Origin: Brassicibacter mesophilus
GTDB taxonomy: Bacteria > Bacillota > Clostridia > Tissierellales > Proteiniboraceae
Length of the DNA: 64,000 nt
Assembly (NCBI RefSeq): GCF_050433385.1
Contig: NZ_JBNPXI010000005.1
Location: 62,001-126,000 of the forward strand
Direction: 5' to 3'
Position 1 is the first letter of the stretch; each line of letters begins with the position of its first letter. Below the pieces are notes generated by a model that searched no databases, was not told where the DNA came from, and worked only from the letters and a program-made list of their open reading frames with translations. Shown here in pieces: positions 23,535 through 33,532 of the stretch. The position numbers were made by a program, and so were the translations under genes.

Positions 23535-26120
23535 ATGCAATACAATTATGAAATAGTAAGAAGTCAAGAAGGACTTCCGATAAAAGTATTTATCCATAGT
23601 ATCAATAGATTTAAAATGCACTGGCACAATGAAATAGAAATACTTTTAGTTTTACAGGGGACAGTAAATATAAGAGTTGGAAATGAAAGATTCCTTCTAA
23701 GAGAAAATGATTTAATTCTAATAAACAGTAATGAAATTCATAGTACTAGCAAAACTAAAGAAGATAACATATTATTGGCATTGCAAATTAACTCTGAATG
23801 GTATTCTACCTATTATCCACGCTTCAGCAAAATGATATTTGATTGTAAATCTTTTTTTCACGGAAAGCATGCTCAGAAAAAGTTTGATGTAATTAGACAT
23901 TATCTAGCCAAAATAGTATGGGAGCTTAACAAAAAAACAGTAGGATATCAGTTTATAGTAGGAAGTGAGGTTCATTTGCTCGCAGCTTATCTAGTAAATA
24001 ACTTTGATCATATGCCTATAGATGATGGAAAATCTGTGGAGATAAGTAAAGATATAAATAGGATGCAAAACATTATAAATTATATAAATAAAAACCTAGA
24101 AAGAAAAATAACTCTTCAAGAAATAGCAGATAACCATCAACTTAATAAATATTACTTATCCCATTTCATTAAAAGAAATATAGGAATGTCCTTTCAGGAA
24201 TATTTAAATAATATAAGATTAGATAAGGCTATTAATCTAATGCTAAATACTGACAAAACAATAACAGAAATATCTTATGAAAGTGGATTTCCTTCAACCA
24301 AATCTATTAATAAGCTTTTTAAAGATATATATGGACAATCGCCTTCAGAATACAGAAAAAAACATGGAAACACGAACTGCAATATAAAGTGTGCAGATGT
24401 GGATAAAGAACAGAAAAAGAGTAGGACGTATTTAGATGTTGATAGAAAAGCGGCACTTAAAAAGCTATTTAGCTATATAGAGCTTTCATACAGTGAGAAG
24501 CAGCATCACAATATGATTCCTAGAACTAGAGATAATATATCTGTAGATGCAGATAGTGAAGGAGTGTCCTATGTTCCTTATTGGAAAAAGCTAACTTCCT
24601 TTACTAGAGCAGCAGAAGGATTGAGAAAAGAATGGCAAAATCAACTTGAAGAGCTGCAAAATGAAATTGGATTTGAATACATAAGATTCCATGGAATCTT
24701 TGCAGACGATATGATGATATTTAATATTAGCAATGATGGAAATATTGTTTACAATTGGTCCTATGTAGATGAGCTTTTTGATTTTTTGAAAAAAGTGAAT
24801 ATCAAGCCTTTTATTGAGTTGGGATTCATACCTTCAGAAATAAAAAAATCAGACGAAACGATTTTTTGGTGGAAGGCAAACATATCGCAACCAAGAGATA
24901 TTAAGCTATGGACAGATTTAGTATCAGCATTTGTAAAGCATTGTATCAATAGGTATGGATTAAAAGAAGTTGAAACGTGGTACTATGAAGTATGGAATGA
25001 ACCAGATCAAGAATATGTTTTTTGGATTGGAGGAAAAGAAGAGTATTTTAAATTTTATGAACAAACTGTTGTATCTGTCAAGTCAGTTTGCAATAGATTG
25101 AAGGTAGGAGGGCCTTCTATTTCTCACCAAACTATTGTTGACAGTTCTTGGCTAGAGGATTTTTTAGAATACTGCTGTCAGAACAGTGTTCCTTTGGATT
25201 TCGTTTCTTTACATATATATCCTGAGTTTTACCCAGTAAAAGATGGCTTAAATGAATTAGAACTATTGACGGAACGAGGAGAAAGACCAGCAGATATATT
25301 AACATATTGGGGAAATCTAGAAAAGATTTATTTTGGTAAAAATCATACTTACAACATCTTAAAATTAGTGAGGGAGAAAATAAATCAGAGTTTACTATAC
25401 ACTCCAGAAATTCATGTTACTGAATGGAATGCATCTGCATCTAATCGAAATTTAATTCATGATACGTGTTTTGTAGCAAATTTTATTATTAGTAATATTT
25501 TAAATTGCATAGGGAAAGCTGATTCCATAGGATATTGGACTTTCACAGATATTAATGAAGAAGCTAAAGCAGGCACTTCAGCATTCCACGGAGGTTTTGG
25601 GTTAATCAATAAAAACGGATTGAAAAAACCTTCATACTTTGCATACTATTTATTATCAAAGCTAGGAGATAAAATAATCGAGCAGGGGGATGAATACATT
25701 GTTACAAAAAAAGATGAAGACATTCAGATACTAGTCTATAACTATGCTTACTTTGATGATTTATTCTTAAATGGAGATACTTCTGCGTTGACTAATACAG
25801 AAAGATATTTAGTATATGAGAATAAGGTAGCTAAAGAAATAGATATAAATATAAGTGGGCTTTCAGGCTATTATAAGATAACAAAGTACCAGTTAAACAT
25901 AGAGAATGGATCGGTGGCTGATGAATGGATAATCATGGGGACACCTGAAGATATGACCAAAGAAGAACTAAGATATCTTCATGGTAGGTCATATCCTAAA
26001 GTTACTTTAGAATATCTAGATCTAGATGGACATTATAAAGAAAAACTTTATGTGCCAGTACATGGTGTAGGGATGATAACATTAGAAAAAAAGATTAAGC
26101 AATCTAATAACTCAAAATAG
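23535..26120 (+). CDS. AraC-family regulator fused to a GH39 glycoside hydrolase domain
   Basis: An 861-residue fusion. Order: a cupin sensor (residues ~15-100, MHWHNEIEILLVLQGTVNIR), two AraC helix-turn-helix motifs (~175-280, ITLQEIADNHQLNKYYLSHF and ITEISYESGFPSTKSINKLF), then a GH39 beta-xylosidase-type barrel (~340-720). The barrel keeps the acid/base Glu in WYYEVWNEPDQ and the nucleophile Glu in HVTEWNASAS, with GYWTFTD at the end. A C-terminal beta domain follows. No signal peptide, so the enzyme part is cytoplasmic and may sense sugar rather than digest polymer. The start is uncertain: ATG 23535 has GGGGG 12 bases away; GTG 23526 and TTG 23454 are alternatives. Confidence 0.85.
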   Translation: MQYNYEIVRSQEGLPIKVFIHSINRFKMHWHNEIEILLVLQGTVNIRVGNERFLLRENDLILINSNEIHSTSKTKEDNILLALQINSEWYSTYYPRFSKMIFDCKSFFHGKHAQKKFDVIRHYLAKIVWELNKKTVGYQFIVGSEVHLLAAYLVNNFDHMPIDDGKSVEISKDINRMQNIINYINKNLERKITLQEIADNHQLNKYYLSHFIKRNIGMSFQEYLNNIRLDKAINLMLNTDKTITEISYESGFPSTKSINKLFKDIYGQSPSEYRKKHGNTNCNIKCADVDKEQKKSRTYLDVDRKAALKKLFSYIELSYSEKQHHNMIPRTRDNISVDADSEGVSYVPYWKKLTSFTRAAEGLRKEWQNQLEELQNEIGFEYIRFHGIFADDMMIFNISNDGNIVYNWSYVDELFDFLKKVNIKPFIELGFIPSEIKKSDETIFWWKANISQPRDIKLWTDLVSAFVKHCINRYGLKEVETWYYEVWNEPDQEYVFWIGGKEEYFKFYEQTVVSVKSVCNRLKVGGPSISHQTIVDSSWLEDFLEYCCQNSVPLDFVSLHIYPEFYPVKDGLNELELLTERGERPADILTYWGNLEKIYFGKNHTYNILKLVREKINQSLLYTPEIHVTEWNASASNRNLIHDTCFVANFIISNILNCIGKADSIGYWTFTDINEEAKAGTSAFHGGFGLINKNGLKKPSYFAYYLLSKLGDKIIEQGDEYIVTKKDEDIQILVYNYAYFDDLFLNGDTSALTNTERYLVYENKVAKEIDINISGLSGYYKITKYQLNIENGSVADEWIIMGTPEDMTKEELRYLHGRSYPKVTLEYLDLDGHYKEKLYVPVHGVGMITLEKKIKQSNNSK

Positions 26121-26385
26121 TTCTCTCTTAATAAAATCCTTACTGATCTAAAAAATAAATAGATTGTAGTTTTTAAAAAAACGATTTCATTTTAAAGGTG
26201 AAGTCGTTTTTTATTTATTATATGAATAATTTGCTTAAATAGCAAAAAAAGGGATGAATATAAGCAACATAAGCATAGATTTATATTTGAAAATTAAAGA
26301 TAATCAAATGGTAAGCGCACAAAGTCTATTAAATTTATGCAGCTTATTATTAAAAAATACAAAAATTATGGAGAGGAGGACTATA

Positions 26386-29300
26386 TTGAAAGCGTTTTAT
26401 AGTAAGAAGAAGTACAAATTAAGCTTGATCATAATTATGGTATTGATACTTCAGATGATAGCACCTGGGGTATTGCACTATTCTTTTGCCGATGAGGTTG
26501 GAACAATAGAACCAATAAAAACTGAAAATTTTCTGTTAACTAATTATAGCAATCTTACAGTTGCAGAAGACATTTATTCAGAGCCTGGAGAGTTCCAGTT
26601 CATTACTAGTGTGGAGCTTACAGATGAAGATGGTAATCCATTAGGAGAAGATATAGAAAAGAACTCAAAGGTTCGTATCACTTATTATTTTGCAATTCCT
26701 GATGATATAGGAGTAAATGAGGGAGATACTTATGCATTAATAATTCCTAATGAAATAAAAATAGTAAGCCCAATAGAAATTCCATTAAATGGAGAAGAAG
26801 GATTAATAGCCACAGCTAATATAGGTACTGATAATAACGTGATTATTGATTTCACACAGTATGCAAGTACTTTATCAGGCATAGCAGGATATTTTTATGT
26901 CTACACTGAATTTAATGAGAAAGAGATAGGCAATGATGGAGAAACTAAGATTGAATTTGACCTTGGAGCAAATAGTAGCCAATCAATAACGGTTAACTTT
27001 GAAAAAGAACCAGAAACATCTGTGATTAATCTTGTTAAATCAGGAAATTATGACAATCAAAATAATGAGATAACATGGAATATTGTGGTTACTCCTGAGA
27101 CTGCACCTGACCGAAGACCCATAAGTAATGTAGTTATAACAGATACTATTCAGGGAGGACAAAGCTACATTGATGGATCTGCTAAAATTACTCCTGATGT
27201 AAATACGGGAGAGTTTACATGGGATGAAATAGGTAAAGTTCTGACCTATAAATTTAATAAGGAAATTAACACAACTCCAGATGAAGAGTACACAATCACA
27301 TTTAAAACAAAACCTGATATTAGTAGATTTGATTCTGAAGGGAAAAAGATTTACTTTAAGAATCAATCCAAGGTAGCCTATGAGGATAATGGAGAATCTG
27401 TTTCAAATGAAGCTCAAGTTAATACAACGGTAGATTTTATTCGTAAAACTGGGAAATATAATAGTGCAACGAAACAAATTGACTGGACGATAACAATCAA
27501 TAACAATCACATGAATATTTCAAATGCCAAGATTGTAGATACTATTCCAGACGGATTAGAATTAGAACAAGGCACAATAAAGCTTGATGGAAATAGTATA
27601 GAAGTAACAGTTGATGGACCTTTAACATATGCAGGGAATGTCCTAACATATAGTTTTAGTGAAGAAATTAGTAAATCCCATTCATTAACATTTTCAACAA
27701 AGGTTGTGGACCCTGATGCATATAACTCTAACACACCAAAAACATATAAAAACTTTGTAGAATTAATAGGAGATGGGGTTCCAGGAAATGCTACAGACGA
27801 AAAAGGTGTAGGAGTTCCTACTAGCGTGATTAAAAAAGAAGGAATTGGATATAACAAAACAACTCACGAAATTACATGGAAGATTACTGTTAATAGCAAC
27901 AAGATTAAAATAGAAAATGCAATATTTAGTGATGATATACCTAAAGGGCTGGAGTATGTTGATGGATCCTTTACAATTGACAACGGATTGAACACTGATA
28001 AATTTACTTACATTCCAGCAGATGAGAATGACAGTGAAAAAACAGGGAGCTTCACTTATACTTTTCCAGAGGAAATTAGTGATACTTATACAATAACTTT
28101 TAAGACTGAGGTATTAGATAATACAATCTATGCTAATAATGCGAGTAAAACTTTTTATAACATTGCAAAATTATCTGGTGATAACATACCTGAGTCTACT
28201 TCAAAAGGACAACAATATGTAAGCAGTCAAGTCATTAAAAAAACTGGCACGAATTATGATTACCTTACTAGAGAAGCAACTTGGATAATAGTAGTTAATC
28301 AAAACAAGATGCCTATGAAGAACGCATACGTTATAGATAAAATAGGTGAATATCAAGAATTTGTAGAAAAGTCAGTTACGATTAACGGCAACTCTGCAAC
28401 ACAAGGAAACAAAGAAGATAAAGACGGCTACAGCTTTGACCAAGATACAAAAACATTTAGGTACAATTTTCCTGAGGAAATTAACGATATACAGACTATA
28501 ATCTTTAAAACGAGGATAACTGACCTTTCCATCTTTGACACTAATGGAGATAAAAAAATATATAATACTACAGAATTATTTGGAGATGATATTCCTGCTA
28601 GTGTTAAATCAAGTGGAGATGTAACTATAAAAAATACTGTAGTTAGTAAGATAGGGAAATATACAAGTGGTAACTCCTATATAGATTGGGAAGTAATAGT
28701 TAACCAAAATCATCTAGCAATAGAAAATGCTATTCTTGAGGACACATTACAAGAGGGGCTTGAACTAGATACCTCATCAGTTAGGTTAGTCAAGTTAATA
28801 ACTGCAGATGATGGCAAGCTTACAGAAGGAGAAGAAATAGCACTAGATGGAAGTAATGTAAAATACGATGTGGAGGCAAGAAAATTCGAATTTAGCTTTA
28901 ATGAAACCATTGATGATGCGTATATATTAAAGTTTAGAACTAATATTGCTGACACTCACAAGAACCATACTTTCATGAATACGATAAGTTTCAAAGGAAC
29001 TGGATTGAACCAACAGGATACTAGTTCAGGAACAAAAGTTAGTTTCCAAACTGGAGGGGGAGGAGCCTCAGGATCTAATGGCAGTATTACTGTCATTAAG
29101 GTAGATAGTGCGGATCATACATCAAAATTAAAAGGTGCTGCATTTGAACTTCTAGATAAGTTTAAAAATATTTTGAAAACTTCTACTGAAACAGGAGAAG
29201 ATGGGAAAATAGTATTTGACAAACTGAAATTCAACACTACTTATTATATAAGAGAGAAAACTCACCCTACAGGCTATGTATTAAGTAATGAGCTTTATGA

Positions 29301-30480
29301 ATTTACACTTAAGAATGAAGAAGATTCAAAAAATATAACATATAACTTTGAAAATAATAGAATCAAAGGAAATATTGAATTTACCAAAATAGGTGAAGAA
29401 GGAGAGCCAATTGAATGTGCAGAATTCACTCTATATATTAAAGACGATGAAAAATTTAAAACCCCAATTGCGACAGCCATAAGTGATGAGCAAGGAAAAG
29501 TAGTGTTTAAGGATATTGAATACGGACGCTACAAAATAGTTGAGACTAAAGCACCTTTAGGATATAACATAACAAAAGAAATTTTAGAAGCAACCGTAGA
29601 AGAGGAAGGCGTAACAGTTAAAGCAGATCCAGAAAGCATATCTAATACTAAAATAAGAGGAAGCTTCGAGCTAACTAAAACAGATATATCAGCATCAAAA
29701 TTTTTACCAAATGCGAAGATAGCAGTATATACTGAAGATAACACCTTAGTAGAAGAAAAGATAACTGATGAAAATGGAACAGTGAAGTTTGAAGGATTAG
29801 CATTTGGTAAATATTATTTTAAAGAAACAAAAGCACCAGACGGATATGTAATAAATAATGAAAAACATACATTTGAAATCAAAGAGAATGAGGAAACAGT
29901 AAAACATATTCTAAAAAACAAAAAGAAAACAGTACCAACAGACCCGGGAGAGCCTGAAGAACCAGAAGAACCAGAGAAGCCAGAAAAACCAGAGAAACCA
30001 GAGAAACCAGAGAAACCTGAAGAACCTGAAGAACCAGAGGATTCAGAGGAACCAGAAGAGTCAGGAGAGCCTGAAGAACCAAAGGAACCAGAAGAATCAG
30101 AGGATCCTAAAGAACCAGAGGAGCCTATTGAAGAAACTACACCTAAAGAGACACCGAAGGATGGTGAGGTAGAAGTTCCAGAGGATAGCACTACAGAGAT
30201 TGGTAAACCTCCTGAAAATGGAACAGTTACTATAGACGAAAATGGAAAATGGACATATACACCTAACTCAGGTTTCGTAGGAAAGGATAGGTTTACAATA
30301 AAAATCGTTCATCCAGACGGAACGGAAGAAGAAATTTTTGTCGAGATAGATGTAGAAGATATACCTATTGGTATTCCAGACGAGCTTCCTAAGACTGGTG
30401 AACATAGCAGGTCAGGATTTTATCTCATAGGATTACTATTGATGTTAGCAGGAATATTCCTAAGAAGGAAGATAGCATAG
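26386..30480 (+). CDS. LPXTG-anchored, isopeptide-domain surface adhesin
   Basis: A 1364-residue cell-wall protein. The TTG at 26386 is chosen because AGGAGGA sits five bases before it; upstream in-frame ATGs have no such site. Signal peptide (LSLIIIMVLILQMIAPGVLH ... SFADE), an N-terminal adhesin-like domain, five ~130-residue collagen-binding/fimbrial-type repeats (pattern KTG-x-Y ... I-x-W-x-I-x-V-N-x-N ... NA-x-x-x-D-x-[IL]; starts near 27030, 27440, 27835, 28235, 28640), three SpaA/Cna-B domains (near 29080, 29370, 29660), a Glu-Pro-Lys stalk, a cadherin-like module and LPKTG, a helix and RRKIA. It is probably attached by the sortase just downstream. The ligand is unknown. Confidence 0.92.
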   Translation: MKAFYSKKKYKLSLIIIMVLILQMIAPGVLHYSFADEVGTIEPIKTENFLLTNYSNLTVAEDIYSEPGEFQFITSVELTDEDGNPLGEDIEKNSKVRITYYFAIPDDIGVNEGDTYALIIPNEIKIVSPIEIPLNGEEGLIATANIGTDNNVIIDFTQYASTLSGIAGYFYVYTEFNEKEIGNDGETKIEFDLGANSSQSITVNFEKEPETSVINLVKSGNYDNQNNEITWNIVVTPETAPDRRPISNVVITDTIQGGQSYIDGSAKITPDVNTGEFTWDEIGKVLTYKFNKEINTTPDEEYTITFKTKPDISRFDSEGKKIYFKNQSKVAYEDNGESVSNEAQVNTTVDFIRKTGKYNSATKQIDWTITINNNHMNISNAKIVDTIPDGLELEQGTIKLDGNSIEVTVDGPLTYAGNVLTYSFSEEISKSHSLTFSTKVVDPDAYNSNTPKTYKNFVELIGDGVPGNATDEKGVGVPTSVIKKEGIGYNKTTHEITWKITVNSNKIKIENAIFSDDIPKGLEYVDGSFTIDNGLNTDKFTYIPADENDSEKTGSFTYTFPEEISDTYTITFKTEVLDNTIYANNASKTFYNIAKLSGDNIPESTSKGQQYVSSQVIKKTGTNYDYLTREATWIIVVNQNKMPMKNAYVIDKIGEYQEFVEKSVTINGNSATQGNKEDKDGYSFDQDTKTFRYNFPEEINDIQTIIFKTRITDLSIFDTNGDKKIYNTTELFGDDIPASVKSSGDVTIKNTVVSKIGKYTSGNSYIDWEVIVNQNHLAIENAILEDTLQEGLELDTSSVRLVKLITADDGKLTEGEEIALDGSNVKYDVEARKFEFSFNETIDDAYILKFRTNIADTHKNHTFMNTISFKGTGLNQQDTSSGTKVSFQTGGGGASGSNGSITVIKVDSADHTSKLKGAAFELLDKFKNILKTSTETGEDGKIVFDKLKFNTTYYIREKTHPTGYVLSNELYEFTLKNEEDSKNITYNFENNRIKGNIEFTKIGEEGEPIECAEFTLYIKDDEKFKTPIATAISDEQGKVVFKDIEYGRYKIVETKAPLGYNITKEILEATVEEEGVTVKADPESISNTKIRGSFELTKTDISASKFLPNAKIAVYTEDNTLVEEKITDENGTVKFEGLAFGKYYFKETKAPDGYVINNEKHTFEIKENEETVKHILKNKKKTVPTDPGEPEEPEEPEKPEKPEKPEKPEKPEEPEEPEDSEEPEESGEPEEPKEPEESEDPKEPEEPIEETTPKETPKDGEVEVPEDSTTEIGKPPENGTVTIDENGKWTYTPNSGFVGKDRFTIKIVHPDGTEEEIFVEIDVEDIPIGIPDELPKTGEHSRSGFYLIGLLLMLAGIFLRRKIA
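29940..30140 (+). repeat. In-gene Pro-Glu-Lys repeat (wall-spanning stalk)
   Basis: Tandem short units coding EPE, KPE and DPE triplets, with the 9-base unit CCAGAGAAA repeated. Such stretches recombine easily, so length may vary between strains. It sits between the Cna-B domains and the C-terminal module. Confidence 0.85.
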
Positions 30481-30497
30481 AAGAAGACAGTTCAAAG

Positions 30498-30526
30498 AAA
30501 AGGCAGAGACTAAATCTCTGCCTTTT
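30498..30526 (+). terminator. Terminator between adhesin and sortase genes
   Basis: AAAAGGCAGAGA (30498-30509) pairs with TCTCTGCCTTTT (30515-30526) around a 5-nt loop, followed by T. Read-through or a separate promoter must serve the sortase. Confidence 0.85.
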
Positions 30527-30572
30527 TAAAATCTACCATAAAGGAACGCTAAGAACAGGAAGGATAGATATA

Positions 30573-31313
30573 ATGCTAAGGAGAATTGTTTCTACAATAA
30601 TCATACTAACAGGGCTATTAGTAGTAGCATATCCTAAGGGGTCAGAGTTATTCCATAACTACAAACAACAAAAACTCATAAAAGAATGGCAACAAAGTTT
30701 ATTAGCTATAGAAAGTAGTTATACAACACCTCAAGAAAATAATGAGACCATATTACTAGGTAAAGAAAAAGCACAAAATAAAGATATTAGTAATAATAGA
30801 ACGCTAAAAGATTATTCGAGTTATAGTGAAAGATATGAAGAGGCAGAAAAAAAGAAGAAAGAAAACGAAAGAAAGAAAAAAGAAGCTGAAGAGAAGAGAA
30901 GAAAAGAATACATAAAAAAGAACATGGAAGGAATGCTTATAATTGAAAAAATCAATTTGAGTTTACCAATATTACATGGAGCTACAGATAAAAATTTAAA
31001 AATGTCAGCGGCAAGTATAGAAAATACAGGGGAAGCGGGAAAAATCGGAAATTATTCCATAGCTGGTCACAGAAGTCGTACTTTTGGAAGAAATTTTAAT
31101 AGGTTAGATGAAGTAGAGATAGGGGACATACTAGAGGTTGACGATGGAAAAAATCAGTATAGATATACTGTATCAGAAAAATTGTATGTTAAGCCAGAAG
31201 AAGTGTGGGTATTGAATGGCAATAAAAAAGATAAAGAAATAACACTAGTAACATGTCACCCTATGACTAAATCAACTCACAGATTAATAATAAAAGGAAA
31301 AATCAATGAATAA
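30573..31313 (+). CDS. Sortase, class D-like
   Basis: A 246-residue transpeptidase. Residues 1-25 form a membrane anchor (IVSTIIILTGLLVVAYP). Residues ~80-115 are a highly charged coiled coil (EKKKKENERKKKEAEEK), which is unusual in sortases. The catalytic domain has His in SIAGHRSRTF, Cys in ITLVTCHP and Arg in STHRLIIKG. It cleaves the Thr-Gly bond of LPXTG. Placement after the LPKTG adhesin suggests a dedicated pair. ATG after GGAAGGA. Class D is inferred from the TLVTCxP motif and the absence of the lid seen in pilus sortases. Confidence 0.9.
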   Translation: MLRRIVSTIIILTGLLVVAYPKGSELFHNYKQQKLIKEWQQSLLAIESSYTTPQENNETILLGKEKAQNKDISNNRTLKDYSSYSERYEEAEKKKKENERKKKEAEEKRRKEYIKKNMEGMLIIEKINLSLPILHGATDKNLKMSAASIENTGEAGKIGNYSIAGHRSRTFGRNFNRLDEVEIGDILEVDDGKNQYRYTVSEKLYVKPEEVWVLNGNKKDKEITLVTCHPMTKSTHRLIIKGKINE

Positions 31314-31525
31314 ACCATTTTGCCCGCTCCATATTATTGGCTTTCTATAATACACTCAGGAAAACTATAGCATAATTAGAATCTAGAAAAAACAAATATT
31401 GTGAAATAGATACTACTGGCAACTCAAAATTGTGTGTACTTTAGTACTTAACACTGCGAAACTAGAACTTCTGCTCTACACTAGCATATGATAATAATAA
31501 ATGCTTGTGGAGGAGGTATTGAGCA

Positions 31526-32212
31526 ATGATAGTCTATTTTGCAAGAGGAGATGTAAATGGCGACGGGATACCAGATAACGTTTATCTTACTGGTGTAAAA
31601 ACACCAGATAGTCCATTTGTACAAAGGATTACTCTTGTAGTTCAAGATGGAAGAACAGGTATGTTTAGTTCTATTCCTCTTAAATCAGATGCTGGGTATA
31701 ATCCCACTCTCTTTTTAGGAGATTTTACGGGTGATGGAGTCGATGACATACTAATAAGCATTAATTCAGGCGGAAGTGGTGCTATTATGTATCATTACAT
31801 CTATTCATATCTGATGAATATACCAAGATTATTATTTGACTACAATGTATTCAATGAAGCTTATGATTATAAAGTGACGTATAAGGATTATTATAAGGTT
31901 GAAGTAGTTAATATTACGGCAGGTATTAAATATATAATTGATATTTCCTATAAAGGAAAAGATTATTTAGATGAAATATACGATTCAGATGGCAAATTGA
32001 AGTCACCGATAGAAGGGTTTGTAAATCCATTAAGTGGGCTTTATCCGATTGATTTTGACTCAAATGGGGTATATGAGCTGTTAGCATATCAAAAAGTTGC
32101 AGGCAGATACAATGCAGATTCATTAGGATATATTCAGACATCATTGAAATGGCAGAGAAATCAATTCACTATGTTTAATCAAAACATAGCAATTTTTGGA
32201 GCAGAACTATAA
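31526..32212 (+). CDS. FG-GAP/VCBS repeat-type protein without signal peptide
   Basis: A 228-residue protein with three calcium-loop-like repeats: GDVNGDGIPDNVYL, GDFTGDGVDDILIS and DFDSNGVYELLA, the pattern of FG-GAP/VCBS beta-propeller blades. There is no signal peptide or membrane helix, so it is either cytoplasmic or released at lysis, for instance from a mother cell into spore coat, as proposed for similar Bacillus proteins; that is inference. GGAGGAGG precedes the ATG. A terminator follows at 32268. Confidence 0.72.
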   Translation: MIVYFARGDVNGDGIPDNVYLTGVKTPDSPFVQRITLVVQDGRTGMFSSIPLKSDAGYNPTLFLGDFTGDGVDDILISINSGGSGAIMYHYIYSYLMNIPRLLFDYNVFNEAYDYKVTYKDYYKVEVVNITAGIKYIIDISYKGKDYLDEIYDSDGKLKSPIEGFVNPLSGLYPIDFDSNGVYELLAYQKVAGRYNADSLGYIQTSLKWQRNQFTMFNQNIAIFGAEL

Positions 32213-32267
32213 AACATCAGAAAAAAGCTTGTGAAGTATTTAAATCATTTAAAAATTATTAACATAG

Positions 32268-32297
32268 ATGGGACAGTGAATCTGTCTCATTATTTTT
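32268..32297 (+). terminator. Intrinsic terminator after the FG-GAP protein
   Basis: ATGGGACAG (32268-32276) pairs with CTGTCTCAT (32282-32290), one G-U pair, followed by TATTTTTTA. Confidence 0.8.
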
Positions 32298-32452
32298 TAT
32301 ACATTATTTTAACTCCTTTGGTCATATCTTGGATTATATCAGATAATAAGGTATTATTGATATATACTGGGGAAAACTTTTTGTATGCATATGAATACAG
32401 AGATACATGATATGTAGAGTATGTAATATATAAGTTAAGGGGTGGAGTGAGA

Positions 32453-33499
32453 GTGACAAAACAAAAAAGAATAGAAGATTATAAAATAAGTATTGGAGAA
32501 TTACCAAAGGGAAAGCTTAATAAAATTACGGATGTAAAGGGAGTTAAGGTAGGTCACTGCACAATAGACACTGACGAGAATAAAACTGGTGTTACCGTAA
32601 TACTTCCGATGGAAGAAAATATCTATCAGAATAAACTTATTGCAGCAGCATATGTGTTAAATGGCTATGGAAAAACTTTAGGACTTGTTCAAATTGACGA
32701 ATTAGGAAGTATGGAATCAATTATAGCTTTAACAAATACTTTAAACGTTGGGCTGGTTCATGATGCCGTAGTTGAGTTTATGGTAGAAGAATCTAAAAAA
32801 GATGGTATTGAAATAAAAACTATTAATCCCATAGTATGTGAATGTAATGATGGTTATCTAAATAATATTCAAAATAGAGCAGTAAAAAAGGAACATGTGT
32901 TTAAAGCTATAGGAGACGCAAAAATAGATTTTGAAGAAGGCGATGTAGGTGCAGGAAAAGGGATGATATGCCATCAACTAAAAGGTGGTATAGGCTCAGC
33001 ATCACGTGTTTTAACTATTGATGGAAAAGACTATACCATAGGAGTTTTGGTCTTATCAAATCATGGATTACTAAATGATTTATCTATTAATGGCAAAAAT
33101 ATTGGAAATATGATTTCTAAAGAGCTGGGCATGAAAGTAGTGACAGATAAAGGCTCAATAATATCAATAATAGCTACTGATATACCTGTCAGCAGTATAC
33201 AACTGCATAGAATATGCAAGAGAGCTGGAGTAGGACTGGCAAGATTAGGTTCATATATTGGACATTGTAGTGGCGAAATAATGATTGCTTTTTCCACGGC
33301 AAATATAATTAAAAATCAACCTAACAAGAATATAATGGATATACAGGTTCTAAATGATAATATAATTGACACTGTTTTTAGAGCAGTAGCTGAATGTGAA
33401 GAAGAAGCGGTTCTTAACTCTATGATCACAGCGGAAAGAGTCATAGGAAAAGAAGGAAGAACACGAGAAGTTCTTAAAGATTATATACATTTATTATAA
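32453..33499 (+). CDS. P1 family (DmpA-like) aminopeptidase
   Basis: A 348-residue Ntn-hydrolase-fold peptidase. Family motifs are LNKITDVKGVKVGHCTID, the GDVGAGKGM stretch and the autocleavage site GGIGSASRVL, where Ser of GSASR is the likely nucleophile (family GGxG[ST]S). DmpA-type enzymes release N-terminal residues from short or beta/D-amino peptides after self-processing into two chains. The GTG at 32453 fits AAGGGGTGG better than the GTG at 32447. It is followed by the ferritin-like gene. Confidence 0.9.
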   Translation: MTKQKRIEDYKISIGELPKGKLNKITDVKGVKVGHCTIDTDENKTGVTVILPMEENIYQNKLIAAAYVLNGYGKTLGLVQIDELGSMESIIALTNTLNVGLVHDAVVEFMVEESKKDGIEIKTINPIVCECNDGYLNNIQNRAVKKEHVFKAIGDAKIDFEEGDVGAGKGMICHQLKGGIGSASRVLTIDGKDYTIGVLVLSNHGLLNDLSINGKNIGNMISKELGMKVVTDKGSIISIIATDIPVSSIQLHRICKRAGVGLARLGSYIGHCSGEIMIAFSTANIIKNQPNKNIMDIQVLNDNIIDTVFRAVAECEEEAVLNSMITAERVIGKEGRTREVLKDYIHLL

Positions 33500-33532
33500 A
33501 CTTTTCAAAGTTAACATAAGGGGGAGAATACT

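Noticed and set aside
26254..26385. In-frame ATGs upstream of the adhesin signal peptide
   Set aside because: AGGAGGA five bases before the TTG at 26386 and the signal-peptide position make the TTG start clearly better.
29940..30140. CRISPR-like short repeats
   Set aside because: The repeats are 3-codon coding units in a Pro-Glu stalk, without unique spacers.
29814..30191. Minus-strand Ser/Gly-rich open frames opposite the adhesin stalk
   Set aside because: They are antisense shadows of the Glu-Pro repeat codons, with no start signal.
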